The notes: generated by a model not told the origin, from the letters alone. A stretch of 64,000 nucleotides of DNA from Clostridium pascui (GCF_016908015.1 NZ_JAFBDB010000003.1:332039-396038); one strand, 5' to 3'. Positions 45,472-54,673 are shown, counted from the stretch's first letter. A program made the numbers and translations.

Positions 45472-46419
45472 ATGCGAAAATATAAATTCCTTAAATCTCC
45501 ATTATACTTAACTATACTAATATTTCTTACGATTCCTTCGGTTTATTTAATAATTAATCAATATTTATATATTAATAACTCAATAAATAATCAACAGTTT
45601 ATCCACAAAAACAACGATAAACCTATTAATAACTCTAATAATATTACAACTTCTCAAGCAGATACAAAAAATACTTATTCAAAAAGAAACTTCTCGGGAT
45701 CTAATTTAAAGCATAGTAACGAAGGAATACCTGTACTTATGTATCATTCTATTTCTAATCGGACGGGTAACGAAATTCAACTATCTAAAAACTTATTTGA
45801 AGCTCAAATGAAACTTTTAAAAGATAAAAATTATACTACCTTGTCTTTAGACGAGCTTTATGATTTTATTAATTACAATAAGCCAATTCCTAAAAAGTCC
45901 GTTGTGTTAACCTTTGATGATGGTTATGTTGATAATTACTTAAACGCTTATCCAATACTAAAAAAATATAATTTTAGAGCAACTATATTTGTTATTACAG
46001 ATAATGTAGATAAATATAGTCATACTATAAATTCCCCTCAAATTAAAGAAATGTCTTTAAATGGCATAGATATTATGAGCCATACTGAAAAACACGAAAA
46101 TCTTTTAACACTTACTTACGATAAACAACTATACAGTTTGAAAACTTCAAAGAATTTTTTGGAAAAAGTTACAAATAAAAAGGTAGATTATATTGCTTAT
46201 CCTTATGGCAAATGGAATAAAGATACTTTGAAAGCTGCTCAAGATGCTGGTTATACTATGGCATTTTCTACAAGCGGAACTTGGACAGACAAATCAGATG
46301 GTATATATAAATTAGATAGAGTATATATAAGTTCTAATTTTGACTTAAGTGAATTCGAAAGAAGATTAACAAACAGAAATTACAACAATATTCATTCTAA
46401 AAACATGCTGTCTCAATAG
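45472..46419 (+). CDS. Polysaccharide deacetylase (NodB domain), membrane-anchored
   Basis: 315 aa. N-terminal anchor (PLYLTILIFLTIPSVYLII), a 60-residue Asn/Ser-rich linker, then a NodB/CE4 domain: VPVLMYHSIS, VLTFDDGYVDNY (catalytic Asp pair), MSHTEKHE (metal His), DYIAYPYGKWN, AGYTMAFSTSG. It probably removes N-acetyl groups from peptidoglycan or another surface glycan. AAAGGAG precedes ATG 45472. A perfect DnaA box (TTATCCACA, 45599-45607) lies inside its linker coding region, between the two intergenic box clusters. Confidence 0.92.
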   Translation: MRKYKFLKSPLYLTILIFLTIPSVYLIINQYLYINNSINNQQFIHKNNDKPINNSNNITTSQADTKNTYSKRNFSGSNLKHSNEGIPVLMYHSISNRTGNEIQLSKNLFEAQMKLLKDKNYTTLSLDELYDFINYNKPIPKKSVVLTFDDGYVDNYLNAYPILKKYNFRATIFVITDNVDKYSHTINSPQIKEMSLNGIDIMSHTEKHENLLTLTYDKQLYSLKTSKNFLEKVTNKKVDYIAYPYGKWNKDTLKAAQDAGYTMAFSTSGTWTDKSDGIYKLDRVYISSNFDLSEFERRLTNRNYNNIHSKNMLSQ

Positions 46420-46420
46420 C

Positions 46421-46460
46421 AAAAATAGACATAGAACTTATTAATTCTGTGTCTATTTTT
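46421..46460 (+). terminator. Terminator after the deacetylase gene
   Basis: AAAAATAGACATAGA paired with TCTGTGTCTATTTTT (one G-U), right after the stop. Confidence 0.85.
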
Positions 46461-46540
46461 CAATATTTTTTATAGTTCAAAATTATGTTCTCATCCTTCC
46501 ATAGTACCTCTTATAGATTGTTTTATGGTGCCTTTCATAT

Positions 46541-46660
46541 TTGTCCACAATTCTTTATAGCTTATCCACAATTTTTGTGAATAATTTTTATTTTTTTAAT
46601 ACCCTTACTCCCAATTATATAGGGACTTGTAAACATTGTCCACATTTACCCTGTTGATAA
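46541..46660. other. Cluster of DnaA-box sequences, right of the deacetylase gene
   Basis: Perfect matches: TTATCCACA (46562-46570) and TGTGAATAA (46576-46584). One mismatch: TTGTCCACA (46541-46549 and 46636-46644), TGTTGATAA (46652-46660). A T-rich tract (46585-46600) separates the two halves. No gene is visible from 46461 to 46814. Confidence 0.75.
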
Positions 46661-46814
46661 CTTGGACAAGATACTGTGGAATACTTAGACATTTTATTAC
46701 TTAATTCATGCAATTTTTTATATTTTTTTGCAACTTTTTTTACATTTTATTACATATAATATATCACAATAATTCATATTGTTTCTTGCTTGTACTACCA
46801 TAATCTTATATGCA

Positions 46815-46870
46815 TTTATTATAAAACTAAGGATGCCTTTAGATAAAGGCATCCTTAGTTTTATAATAAA
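46815..46870. terminator. 26-bp perfect hairpin downstream of ridA
   Basis: Arms 46815-46840 and 46845-46870 are fully complementary around AGAT, with core CTAAGGATGCCTTT and A/T-rich outer parts that supply U-tracts on both strands. It follows the ridA stop by about 40 bases. Confidence 0.85.
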
Positions 46871-46911
46871 AAAGTTATATGCTATTCACATTATAATATA
46901 TACTTAATTTA

Positions 46912-47295
46912 TTATTTGTGTGCAATTACTTCAATTTCTACTAATGCACCTTTTGGCAATTTAGCCACTTGTACACAGGAACGTGCTGGATAAGTTTCTT
47001 CAAAATATTGCGCATACACTTCGTTTACCTTTGGAAAATCATCCATATTTGTTATAAACACTGTGCTTTTTATAACATTATTGAAATTTAATCCTTGGGA
47101 TTCTAATATGCTTCTTACATTTTTCATTGATTGATGAGTTTGAGCAACAATTACATCTTCACCTGTAACTACTTCTCCTGTATTTGGATCTACTGGTATT
47201 TGACCCGATAAAAATACTAGGTCTCCAACCATTATTCCCTGTGAATATGGTCCTATAGCCTTTGGTGCTAAGTTTGTTGAAATTACTTCTTTCAT
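46912..47295 (-). CDS. ridA: RidA-family enamine/imine deaminase
   Basis: 127 aa from ATG 47295, with AGGAGG upstream; the frame extends into the neighbouring gene without a start signal. KAIGPYSQGI, FLSGQIPVDPNTGEVV, VFITNMDDFPKVNEVYAQYF and PARSCVQVAKLPKGALVEIEVIA are the family blocks, with the catalytic Arg present. RidA hydrolyses reactive 2-aminoacrylate released by PLP lyases. Placement next to tryptophanase, whose reaction passes through aminoacrylate, makes a protective role likely. Confidence 0.94.
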   Translation of the reverse strand: MKEVISTNLAPKAIGPYSQGIMVGDLVFLSGQIPVDPNTGEVVTGEDVIVAQTHQSMKNVRSILESQGLNFNNVIKSTVFITNMDDFPKVNEVYAQYFEETYPARSCVQVAKLPKGALVEIEVIAHK

Positions 47296-47342
47296 ATTTT
47301 CTTCCTCCTTTAAACTATTCATATCTAATGATATACTAAATT

Positions 47343-48701
47343 TTAGCCAATTCCACCATAGAATATGCCAAATATATAAACTATTATAGTAAGTCCACAA
47401 AATACATATCTCGTCATTGGCTCAAACCAAGAACCTAATTCTTTTTTACAACCTAACTGCACCTGTTCTCTTGCAAATTTGGGCCCACAAACCCAGAAAA
47501 ACATAATTCCGGCAAGAAGTGCTCCTAAAGGTATTACATAAATAGATATTACATCCATCCAAATTCCTAGTTTATTTCCATCTTCAAGCACCAATCCAGT
47601 AACCGCTCCAATTAATGCAATAGTAGCAACTGAAACCTTTCTAGAAAGGTTAAACTTAGCTTGTAATGCCTCTATTGGAGTTTCAAATAAGTTCATTAAA
47701 GATGTAACTCCAGCAAACAAAACAGCTATAAAGAATATAATTGAAAACAATTGTCCCATGGGCATTTGTTTAAATACGCTTGGCATTGTAATAAACATAA
47801 GCGGAGGACCTGCTGCTGGATCCATTTTAAACGCAAACACTGATGGTATGATTACAAGCGCTGCCAACATTGCTGCCATTGTATCAAAGATGGATACATA
47901 CTTTGCACTTTCCACAACATTTTCGCTTTTCTTTAGATAGCTTCCATATACTACAGTTCCTGAACCTGCTAATGAAAGAGAAAAAAACGCTTGTCCAAGG
48001 GCATATACCCAAGTTTTAGGATTCCCAAGAAACTCCCATCTTGGAATAAATAAATACTTATATCCTTCCATTGCTCCGGGTAGTGTTGCTACACGAATAG
48101 CAAGTATTAAAAACAATACAAAGAATGCAGGCATCATTACTTTGTTAACCTTTTCTATTCCATTAGAAACCCCTGCAAGCATAATAATAAATGTTAAAGC
48201 CAACCCCATCATATGCCAGTTAACACTTCCCATATTGCCAGCTATAGCTCCAAAATATGCTCCACTATCCTGCGCCTTTACTAAAGAACCTGTAATTGAT
48301 CCTACAGTAAATCTAAGTATCCAACCTACAACTACTGAATAACCTATGGCAATCCCTAGTGATCCTATTACTGGTATAAGTCCAATAAGATCTCCATGTT
48401 TCCTTCCTCTTCTTTCCAATGCCTTTTGGAAGGCGCCTAGCGGCCCTGTCCCCATTGCACGCCCAAAGGACATCTCTCCAATAACTCCTGTGAATCCAAT
48501 AACTATAACAAATATAAAATATGGTATTAGAAATGCTGCTCCTCCAAGCTGTCCTACACGATAAGGAAACATCCAAATATTACCCATACCTACTGCTGAG
48601 CCAATGCATGCTAAAATAAAACCAACTTTCGAATCAAATGTATCACGATTAATCTCATTGTTCAATTGCGTGGAAAGGTTTTCTTGATTGTTATTTCCCA
48701 T
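47343..48701 (-). CDS. Sodium-dependent amino-acid transporter (NSS family), probably for tryptophan
   Basis: 452 aa, about 11-12 membrane helices. NSS signatures: IGSAVGMGNIWMFPYRVGQLGGAAF (helix 1 substrate/Na+ site) and AFFSLSLAGSGTVVYGSY (helix 6). It resembles the bacterial LeuT/TnaT/Tyt1 group. The location between ridA and tryptophanase argues for tryptophan (TnaT-like) import, an inference from context. A promoter at 48725-48753 gives it a very short leader. Confidence 0.88.
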   Translation of the reverse strand: MGNNNQENLSTQLNNEINRDTFDSKVGFILACIGSAVGMGNIWMFPYRVGQLGGAAFLIPYFIFVIVIGFTGVIGEMSFGRAMGTGPLGAFQKALERRGRKHGDLIGLIPVIGSLGIAIGYSVVVGWILRFTVGSITGSLVKAQDSGAYFGAIAGNMGSVNWHMMGLALTFIIMLAGVSNGIEKVNKVMMPAFFVLFLILAIRVATLPGAMEGYKYLFIPRWEFLGNPKTWVYALGQAFFSLSLAGSGTVVYGSYLKKSENVVESAKYVSIFDTMAAMLAALVIIPSVFAFKMDPAAGPPLMFITMPSVFKQMPMGQLFSIIFFIAVLFAGVTSLMNLFETPIEALQAKFNLSRKVSVATIALIGAVTGLVLEDGNKLGIWMDVISIYVIPLGALLAGIMFFWVCGPKFAREQVQLGCKKELGSWFEPMTRYVFCGLTIIVYIFGIFYGGIG

Positions 48702-48724
48702 AACCTCACTCCTCTTATAATATA

Positions 48725-48753
48725 ATTATAGCACCTAACAGAAATCCTGTTAA
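48725..48753 (-). promoter_or_regulatory. Promoter and dyad of the NSS transporter gene
   Basis: TTAACA (48748-48753), 17-base spacer, TATAAT (48725-48730). The spacer and -35 contain TAACAG-GATTT-CTGTTA, a perfect 6-bp dyad suited to an operator. Confidence 0.7.
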
Positions 48754-49127
48754 TTTAATATTATCATTAACCTTTTTCATGTAATATAATTGTGAGAAAA
48801 TAGCTTTTGACGTCATTTAAGAAAAGTTTTTTAGATAAGCACTAGTTAGGATTCTTAAATTATTTAATTACATAAATATAGAAAGCGAAAAAGAGTTTAG
48901 CATGAAAATTTAGTTTTTCATGTTGGATACTAATTGTACCTCCTATCTCTTTTCCACTTTCTACAAAATCAGTCTGATATTTTTTTTATCAATCTTCTCA
49001 TTGCTACTGGCAATGAAAGTAGTGATATAGAAAAGTGAAAAATATGCAAAAACATCTAGCAATCATTTACATATTAAATATATTTTCCAACAAACTTACT
49101 TTTACATTAATATACAATTTAAATATT
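48754..49127. other. Unexplained intergenic region between NSS transporter and tryptophanase
   Basis: About 375 bases with no credible gene. It holds an AGGAGGTAC (minus strand, near 48940) not followed by an ORF longer than a few codons, a small hairpin CATGAAAA-TTTAG-TTTTTCATG (48900-48922) and CATTGC-TACTG-GCAATG (48999-49015). Possibly a decayed gene or an untranslated regulatory RNA. Confidence 0.4.
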
Positions 49128-49158
49128 CCCGTAAAATAATATTATGCTATTTTACGGG
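49128..49158 (-). terminator. Terminator after tryptophanase
   Basis: CCCGTAAAATA/TATTTTACGGG with a 9-base loop, 10 bases after the stop. Confidence 0.85.
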
Positions 49159-49167
49159 TATATTTAC

Positions 49168-50550
49168 TTATTTTACTGGCTCAAGACTCGCTTGGAAGTG
49201 ACGAAGAATTGGTGGTTCCCATGTAATTCTGTAACCACTTACAGTATTGGCTTTTTCCTTAATTTCAATGAGAGCATCTGCCATAATATCAATATGAGCT
49301 TGAGTATATACACGACGTGGAATTGCAAGTCTTGTAAACTCAAATTCTGCATGAAGTTGTTTTCCTGTATCAGGATCATTACCTAACATATAAGATCCAA
49401 TATCACATGTACGAATTCCTGCTTCTTTATAAAGCTCTATTGCTAAAGCTTGTCCCGGGAACTCATTATATGGAATATGTGGGAACATAGCTTTTGCATC
49501 TACAAATACTCCATGTCCTCCTACTGGAGATTGATAAGCTATACCTGCTTCATCTAGACGTCCTGCAAGATATTCCATCTGTCCTATTCTATATCTTAAA
49601 TAATTCTCATCAAGGCCTTCATAGAGACCAATTGCTAATGCTTCAAGGTCACGACCTGAAAGTCCTCCATAAGTAATAAATCCTTCAAATGAAATTGTAC
49701 GACCTTTGCATAATTGATATAATTGTTCATCTTCTTTAATTCCAATTAAACCACCCATGTTTACAATAGTATCTTTCTTAGCACTCATTGTAAACATATC
49801 TGCATAGCTAAATACTTCTTTAATTATTTCTTTTATAGATTTATTTTCATATCCAGGTTCACGTTGCTTTATAAAATAAGCATTTTCTGCATAACGTGCC
49901 GCATCTATACAGAGTTTTATATTATATTTTTTACATATTTCAGATGTTTCTCTTATATTTTGAACAGATACAGGTTGTCCCCCTGCTGAGTTATTTGTAA
50001 TTGTCATAATAACAAGTCTAACTTTATCTGCTCCATATTCTTTTATTAATTCTTCAAGTTTTACAACATCCATATTTCCTTTAAACGGAACTCTAACTGT
50101 TGGATCTGCAGCTTCAGGAACAACACAATCAATTGCTCTTGCACCTGCAAGTTCAACATGTGCTCTTGTTGTGTCAAAGTGCATATTAGATATAGAATAT
50201 TCTCCCTTACCCATCATTAATCCAAAAAGAACCTTTTCTGCTGCACGGCCTTGATGTACAGGCTGAATATACTTATATCCAAATATATCTTGTGCTGCTT
50301 CAACTAACTTAAAGTAACTAGAAGCTCCTGCATATGCTTCGTCGCCTCTCATTACTCCAGCCCATTGCTCTTGACTCATTGCATTTGTTCCACTGTCTGT
50401 TAATAAATCGATATATACGTCTTCACCTCTAAGATTAAACAAGTTATACTTAGCCTCAGCAATTTTTTCTTCTCTTTCTTCACGAGTAAGCATTTTAATT
50501 GTTTCTACCATCTTAATTCTAAATGGTTCTGGTACATATTTAATAGCCAT
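49168..50550 (-). CDS. tnaA: Tryptophanase (tryptophan indole-lyase)
   Basis: 460 aa PLP beta-eliminating lyase: tryptophan to indole, pyruvate and ammonia. [53 protein letters not shown] and the PLP-lysine motif SAKKD (Lys about 259) define the tryptophanase/tyrosine phenol-lyase family. SAKKD and [16 protein letters not shown] (Ile where tyrosine phenol-lyase has the specificity Arg) favour tryptophanase; RAHVELAGA and [11 protein letters not shown] are nearer to tyrosine phenol-lyase. Tyrosine phenol-lyase is the main alternative. No TnaC-like leader peptide was found; a promoter at 50659-50687 and the divergent regulator suggest transcriptional control. Confidence 0.85.
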   Translation of the reverse strand: MAIKYVPEPFRIKMVETIKMLTREEREEKIAEAKYNLFNLRGEDVYIDLLTDSGTNAMSQEQWAGVMRGDEAYAGASSYFKLVEAAQDIFGYKYIQPVHQGRAAEKVLFGLMMGKGEYSISNMHFDTTRAHVELAGARAIDCVVPEAADPTVRVPFKGNMDVVKLEELIKEYGADKVRLVIMTITNNSAGGQPVSVQNIRETSEICKKYNIKLCIDAARYAENAYFIKQREPGYENKSIKEIIKEVFSYADMFTMSAKKDTIVNMGGLIGIKEDEQLYQLCKGRTISFEGFITYGGLSGRDLEALAIGLYEGLDENYLRYRIGQMEYLAGRLDEAGIAYQSPVGGHGVFVDAKAMFPHIPYNEFPGQALAIELYKEAGIRTCDIGSYMLGNDPDTGKQLHAEFEFTRLAIPRRVYTQAHIDIMADALIEIKEKANTVSGYRITWEPPILRHFQASLEPVK

Positions 50551-50905
50551 ATTAACAAACCCCCATCATCTAATTTTAATTTATCTTAATATAGATAAAT
50601 TAATATGTAATAAATAATTTGTATAATTTAAATTTTCAAATTATTTATCTTTAATAGAATTGTATCACCGCTATAATTTTTAGTCAATACTATAATCTAT
50701 TTTTTATCATATTTTTCTAATAAAAACCATTTATTAATATTTTATCCTGAATTATTGCACTGTATACGATTTCTGATAAAATATTTTTTATTTTGTAGAT
50801 AATTTTTTATTATCATAATAATTTCTTTATTTATTCTCTTGAAATATATTACTGTTCATGATATCGTATAATATAATATATAAAGGAATAAAGTAGGTGG
50901 GTAAA
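50551..50905. promoter_or_regulatory. Divergent control region of tnaA and its regulator
   Basis: 355 bases of A+T-rich DNA. The minus-strand promoter TTGACT (50682-50687), 17 bases, TACAAT (50659-50664) drives tnaA with a leader of about 100 bases. TATAAT-like TCGTATAAT near 50865 could serve the plus-strand regulator. Repeated TCGTATA/GTATACGA elements (near 50763 and 50864) may be operator half-sites. Confidence 0.65.
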
Positions 50906-51589
50906 ATGAATAAAGCTACCTTAGAGCAATATATTAAACTCGTTGAGTTTTTAGGAAAAGTCTTAGGTCCTGATTATGAAATTGTGCTTCATGATTTAAC
51001 AGATGAGAAATATTCTATTATAGCCATTGCAAATGGACATGTTAGCGGCCGCAGTATAGGTGCCCCTTTAACAAACCTTGGGTTAAAGATTATGGCAATG
51101 GGAAGTTACAAACATAGTGATTATGTTATTAATTATAATGGTGCTTCAAAGACTAATAGAGTTTTGCGTTCATCTACTATGTTTATTAAAGACAATACTG
51201 AAGAGGTTGTTGCAATGCTATGCATCAATTTCGATGATAGCAAATATGTGGCCATCAGTGAAGAAATTTTAAAACTCTGCCACCCTAATGAATTAATTCT
51301 GCAAAACAAGTCTTATGATTCAGTTAATTCAGTTTTAAGCGATGTTCCTGAAAATTTCTCTGAGTCCATTGCAGAGGTCACAGAAACTGTTTTAAATGAA
51401 GTTTTATCTGACAAAAATATTCCTGTTAATCGTCTTACTCAAGATGAACGCCTTAATATAGTAGATGTATTAAATCAAAAGGGAATATTTATGCTAAAAG
51501 GAGCAGTTAGTGAAGTTGCCAAACAACTCCACTGTTCAGAGCCGAGTATTTATCGCTATTTAAACATTCTTAATAAAGACAAAAATTAA
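50906..51589 (+). CDS. YheO/DauR-type transcriptional regulator
   Basis: 227 aa from ATG 50906; the upstream GTG is part of the GGTGGG ribosome site. An N-terminal PAS-like YheO domain (EFLGKVLGPDYEIVLHDLTD, NGHVSGRSIGAPLTNLGL) is followed by a C-terminal helix-turn-helix (LTQDERLNIVDVLNQKGIFMLKGAVSEVAKQLHCSEPSIYRYL). It is divergent from tnaA and most likely regulates tnaA and the transporter in response to an amino acid. Confidence 0.9.
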   Translation: MNKATLEQYIKLVEFLGKVLGPDYEIVLHDLTDEKYSIIAIANGHVSGRSIGAPLTNLGLKIMAMGSYKHSDYVINYNGASKTNRVLRSSTMFIKDNTEEVVAMLCINFDDSKYVAISEEILKLCHPNELILQNKSYDSVNSVLSDVPENFSESIAEVTETVLNEVLSDKNIPVNRLTQDERLNIVDVLNQKGIFMLKGAVSEVAKQLHCSEPSIYRYLNILNKDKN

Positions 51590-51628
51590 AATTATAGTTA
51601 TTCTATTATCATCTATAACTCTAAAAAT

Positions 51629-51660
51629 AAAAATCCAGCTCCTAAAGAGCTGGATTTTTT
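51629..51660. terminator. Bidirectional terminator
   Basis: AAATCCAGCTC/GAGCTGGATTT with loop CTAAA and T-run, shared by the YheO-type gene and the converging NlpC/P60 gene. Confidence 0.9.
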
Positions 51661-51664
51661 TATA

Positions 51665-52819
51665 TTAACGTATAATTCTTCTACCACCACTGAAATCGCT
51701 CCTAGTAAGTGGAGATATTTTTACTACATCACCTGTTCTTGGTGCATGTAAATAAGAATTATTACCCGCATATATTCCAACATGATGTGCCGGATATCCA
51801 AAGAACACCAAATCACCTGGTTCTAACTGATCTTTTGAAACAGCTACTCCAACTGTTTGCTGATCTGATGCAATTCTTGGAAGATTTATTCCATACTGTG
51901 CATATACGTACTTAACTAACCCAGAACAATCAAAGGTACTGGGTCCATTTCCTCCCCATTGATATGGTCTTCCTAAAAAGCTGGATGCATATACCACTAT
52001 GGAGCTTCCGGATGCATTTGATGGAATTTCCATATTTAACTCAAAATTATTATTAACATTAGAATTATTTGAATTTCCCCTTGATGCTTTAGATGCAGCC
52101 AATTGATGTTGTTTTTGCATTGCAGCAATTTGAGCCATAGCCTTATTAATATAACTTTGAGATTCGGTTATTGAAGATGCATAGGTTCTCTCTTGTTTTC
52201 TTAAATCAGCTAAAAGTTTATTTTGTTCATTCTTTTTGCTCTTAACTTCACTTAGTTTTTTCTCACTGTCAGCTTTTAAGACCACTAATTTACTTTTATC
52301 ATTATCTAAACGCTGTTTTTTTTCAACAATGACTTCCTTCTTTTGCTTAAGTTCAGCCGCTAGTTTTTTATCAAATTCCATTACCTTTTTAACAGTTTCA
52401 GCTCTTGAAATAAACTCTCCTATTCCATCAGCTTCTACTAAAATATCTAAATAGCTTCCCATGCCCTTTACATACATGGCTCTAATTCTTTTATCAAACA
52501 AATCCTTTTGATCTTTTATTTCTTCTTGTGCCTTTATAATTTCTTTTTCTGTTGCATTTATATTCTTTTCTGTACTCACAATTTTAGTTTTTACGGCATT
52601 TATTTGATACATTAATCCTTCTATCTGATTGTCCATCTTTTCAATGTCGACTTCTAAATCTTCTCTTCTTTCCTTAACATTTTCTAATGCCTTTTTACTT
52701 TGCTGAACTTTAGCCTTATGACTTTCCACTTGAGTAGATAATGGCTCCGCCAATACAGAACTACTTAAAGTAAAAATTAATGCTGCTGCCGTAATAATAG
52801 AAACTACATTCTTTTTCAT
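51665..52819 (-). CDS. Secreted NlpC/P60 peptidoglycan endopeptidase with coiled coil
   Basis: 384 aa. Signal peptide (MKKNVVSIITAAALIFTLSSSVLA), a long coiled coil (about 28-245) of the PcsB/CwlO type, a short Asn/Ser linker, and a C-terminal NlpC/P60 domain with DCSGLVKYVY (catalytic Cys), AHHVGIYAG (His) and YLHAPRTGD. Such proteins cut D-Glu-to-diamino-acid cross-bridge peptides and are often activated by FtsEX through the coiled coil. No ftsEX is nearby. Confidence 0.94.
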   Translation of the reverse strand: MKKNVVSIITAAALIFTLSSSVLAEPLSTQVESHKAKVQQSKKALENVKERREDLEVDIEKMDNQIEGLMYQINAVKTKIVSTEKNINATEKEIIKAQEEIKDQKDLFDKRIRAMYVKGMGSYLDILVEADGIGEFISRAETVKKVMEFDKKLAAELKQKKEVIVEKKQRLDNDKSKLVVLKADSEKKLSEVKSKKNEQNKLLADLRKQERTYASSITESQSYINKAMAQIAAMQKQHQLAASKASRGNSNNSNVNNNFELNMEIPSNASGSSIVVYASSFLGRPYQWGGNGPSTFDCSGLVKYVYAQYGINLPRIASDQQTVGVAVSKDQLEPGDLVFFGYPAHHVGIYAGNNSYLHAPRTGDVVKISPLTRSDFSGGRRIIR

Positions 52820-52931
52820 ACTAGCACCCCCAAGACTTCATCCTAAGTTCATAAACTTTTTATCCATTTTAATTAATTTATGTTATAATTTAACACACTT
52901 CTCATTATACCATTAATTTTAATAAAAACTC

Positions 52932-52974
52932 AACGAGAAATTAGATAACTTAACCTACCTGCTAATTTCCCGTT
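52932..52974 (-). terminator. Terminator after rsmI
   Basis: AACGAGAAATTAG paired with CTAATTTCCCGTT (one mismatch), long loop, GAGTTTTTATT tail on the minus strand. Confidence 0.65.
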
Positions 52975-52992
52975 ATATATTTATTTAGTATA

Positions 52993-53838
52993 CTAAACCT
53001 CCAAAGAATATTTATATACTTCTGATTTGGGCATTTTTCTATCCCTGGCTACCATTTTTATTGCTTCCTTTTTTATATACCCCTGATCTATATAACTTTT
53101 TATATGTTCTTCTACACTCATATTTTCCCATAAGGCTTTTTCTTCCCTATCTATTTCTTCTATGGTCTTTCCTTCTACCACTAATACGTATTCCCCTCGT
53201 GGGGATACTGCTTCATAGTGACATATAGATTCCTCTAATGTTAGTCTTAATACTTCTTCATGTAGTTTTGTAAGCTCCCTACATAAAGCAATTTTTCTGT
53301 TACCTAAGTTTTCTCTTAGAAAAGTTAAAGTGTTTAAAAGTCTATGCGGAGCTTCATAAAAAATAAGTGTTTCAGTTCTACCTTTTAAATCTTCAATTAT
53401 AATCTTTCTATCCTTGTTTTCTCTTGGTAAAAACCCTCTGAATAAGAACTTTGTAGTATCCATACCTGATGAAACTAATGCTGTTGTAATAGCTGTAGCC
53501 CCTGGCAGTACCTCAAAAGGTATTTTTTTTTCTATACATTTACCAATTATTACGCTTCCGGGATCTGAAATTCCTGGAGTACCTGCATCACTTACTAAGG
53601 CTATGGTATTTCCTTCATTTAAGCGTTCTATAATACTACCACTTCTATCTTCTTCATTATGCATATGATAGCTTATAAGTGACTTTTTTATATTATAATG
53701 ATTTAATAACTTTAAGGTTTGCCTTGTATCCTCTGCAGCTATTATATCCGCTTCTTTTAAGGCTTCTAGAGCTCTTAAAGTTATATCTTTTAAATTTCCT
53801 ATAGGTGTAGGAACTATAAATAATTTACCTTTACTCAT
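52993..53838 (-). CDS. rsmI: 16S rRNA (cytidine1402-2'-O)-methyltransferase
   Basis: 281 aa from ATG 53838 (MSKGKLFIVPTPIGNL). Tetrapyrrole-methylase fold: PTPIGNLKDITLRALE, AAEDTRQT, SDAGTPGISDPG and FYEAPHRL are diagnostic. Starts within the trmN6 end (8-base overlap). The same pair occurs as yabB-yabC in Bacillus. Confidence 0.95.
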   Translation of the reverse strand: MSKGKLFIVPTPIGNLKDITLRALEALKEADIIAAEDTRQTLKLLNHYNIKKSLISYHMHNEEDRSGSIIERLNEGNTIALVSDAGTPGISDPGSVIIGKCIEKKIPFEVLPGATAITTALVSSGMDTTKFLFRGFLPRENKDRKIIIEDLKGRTETLIFYEAPHRLLNTLTFLRENLGNRKIALCRELTKLHEEVLRLTLEESICHYEAVSPRGEYVLVVEGKTIEEIDREEKALWENMSVEEHIKSYIDQGYIKKEAIKMVARDRKMPKSEVYKYSLEV

Positions 53839-54592
53839 TTCCATCATTCTCTCTTCCATATATTTCATTAATTTCATCTGTATAATCACCCTTTTCATCA
53901 TAAACATAGAGGGTATTTTCCCACTTTAGAAACCTTCCTCCATTGTTTTGCCCTTCAATAAGAACAATATTTGCAGCTTTGTTTACTGATGGTTGAACCA
54001 TTCTGATAGATTTAGGCTCTATTTTATACTTTCTCATAATACAAAGTATGTCAGCTATCCTCTCCGGCCTATGTACCATATATAATCTTCCTCCATGTTT
54101 AAGTACTGCCTTTGAAGCCTTAATAACATCTTCTAATGTACAACATATCTCATGCCTAGCAATAGCATCTTTATTACTTAAGTTTATAATACCTGTATTT
54201 AAAATTTTGTATGGAGGATTTACTGTAACTACATCTACCTTTTCTAATGAACTTAGCATTACCTCATCCCTTAAATCTCCACATAAAAAAGATACCTTAT
54301 CTTGTAAGTTATTATACTCAACAGTTCTTAATGCCATATCTACCATTTCTTCCTGTATCTCTATACCTTTAATAGACTTTAATTCATTTTTCCCTGTTAT
54401 TACAAATGGAATTATTCCTGTTCCACTACAAAAATCAATTACTTTATCATTTCTTTTTATCTTTGCAAAATTAGCTAAAAGTACCGCATCTATTCCAAAT
54501 CTAAATCCCTGTTTTTTTTGTATTACATATATACCTTTTAAATTAAGATCATCTAGTGTTTCATCATCTTTTATTAAATTATAATTTTTCAT
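53831..54592 (-). CDS. trmN6: tRNA1(Val) (adenine37-N6)-methyltransferase-like
   Basis: 253 aa from ATG 54592, behind GGAGAGG. Small-molecule SAM methyltransferase fold with VIDFCSGTGIIPF (motif I) and the N6-adenine catalytic motif NPPY. N-terminal KQGFRFGIDAVLLANF is the YabB/TrmN6 signature. Overlaps rsmI. Confidence 0.9.
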   Translation of the reverse strand: MKNYNLIKDDETLDDLNLKGIYVIQKKQGFRFGIDAVLLANFAKIKRNDKVIDFCSGTGIIPFVITGKNELKSIKGIEIQEEMVDMALRTVEYNNLQDKVSFLCGDLRDEVMLSSLEKVDVVTVNPPYKILNTGIINLSNKDAIARHEICCTLEDVIKASKAVLKHGGRLYMVHRPERIADILCIMRKYKIEPKSIRMVQPSVNKAANIVLIEGQNNGGRFLKWENTLYVYDEKGDYTDEINEIYGRENDGNE

Positions 54593-54673
54593 CTTAAATT
54601 CCTCTCCATAGAAAAGTTTCTCTAAATAATTATTTATTAAGAAGGTTGAAATGTCAAATATATTATAAATAAA

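Noticed and set aside
45179..46660. Main chromosomal origin oriC
   Set aside because: No dnaA or dnaN is present and gene orientation does not switch across the region; a titration or relic site fits better.
48313..48576. 87-codon minus-strand frame inside the NSS transporter gene
   Set aside because: Overlapping alternative frame of an intact conserved gene.
49168..50550. Tyrosine phenol-lyase as the first-choice name
   Set aside because: The specificity arginine position is isoleucine and the SAKKD and GSYMLG motifs agree with tryptophanase; kept as an alternative.
54048..54584. 178-codon plus-strand open frame inside trmN6
   Set aside because: Antisense shadow of the conserved methyltransferase frame.
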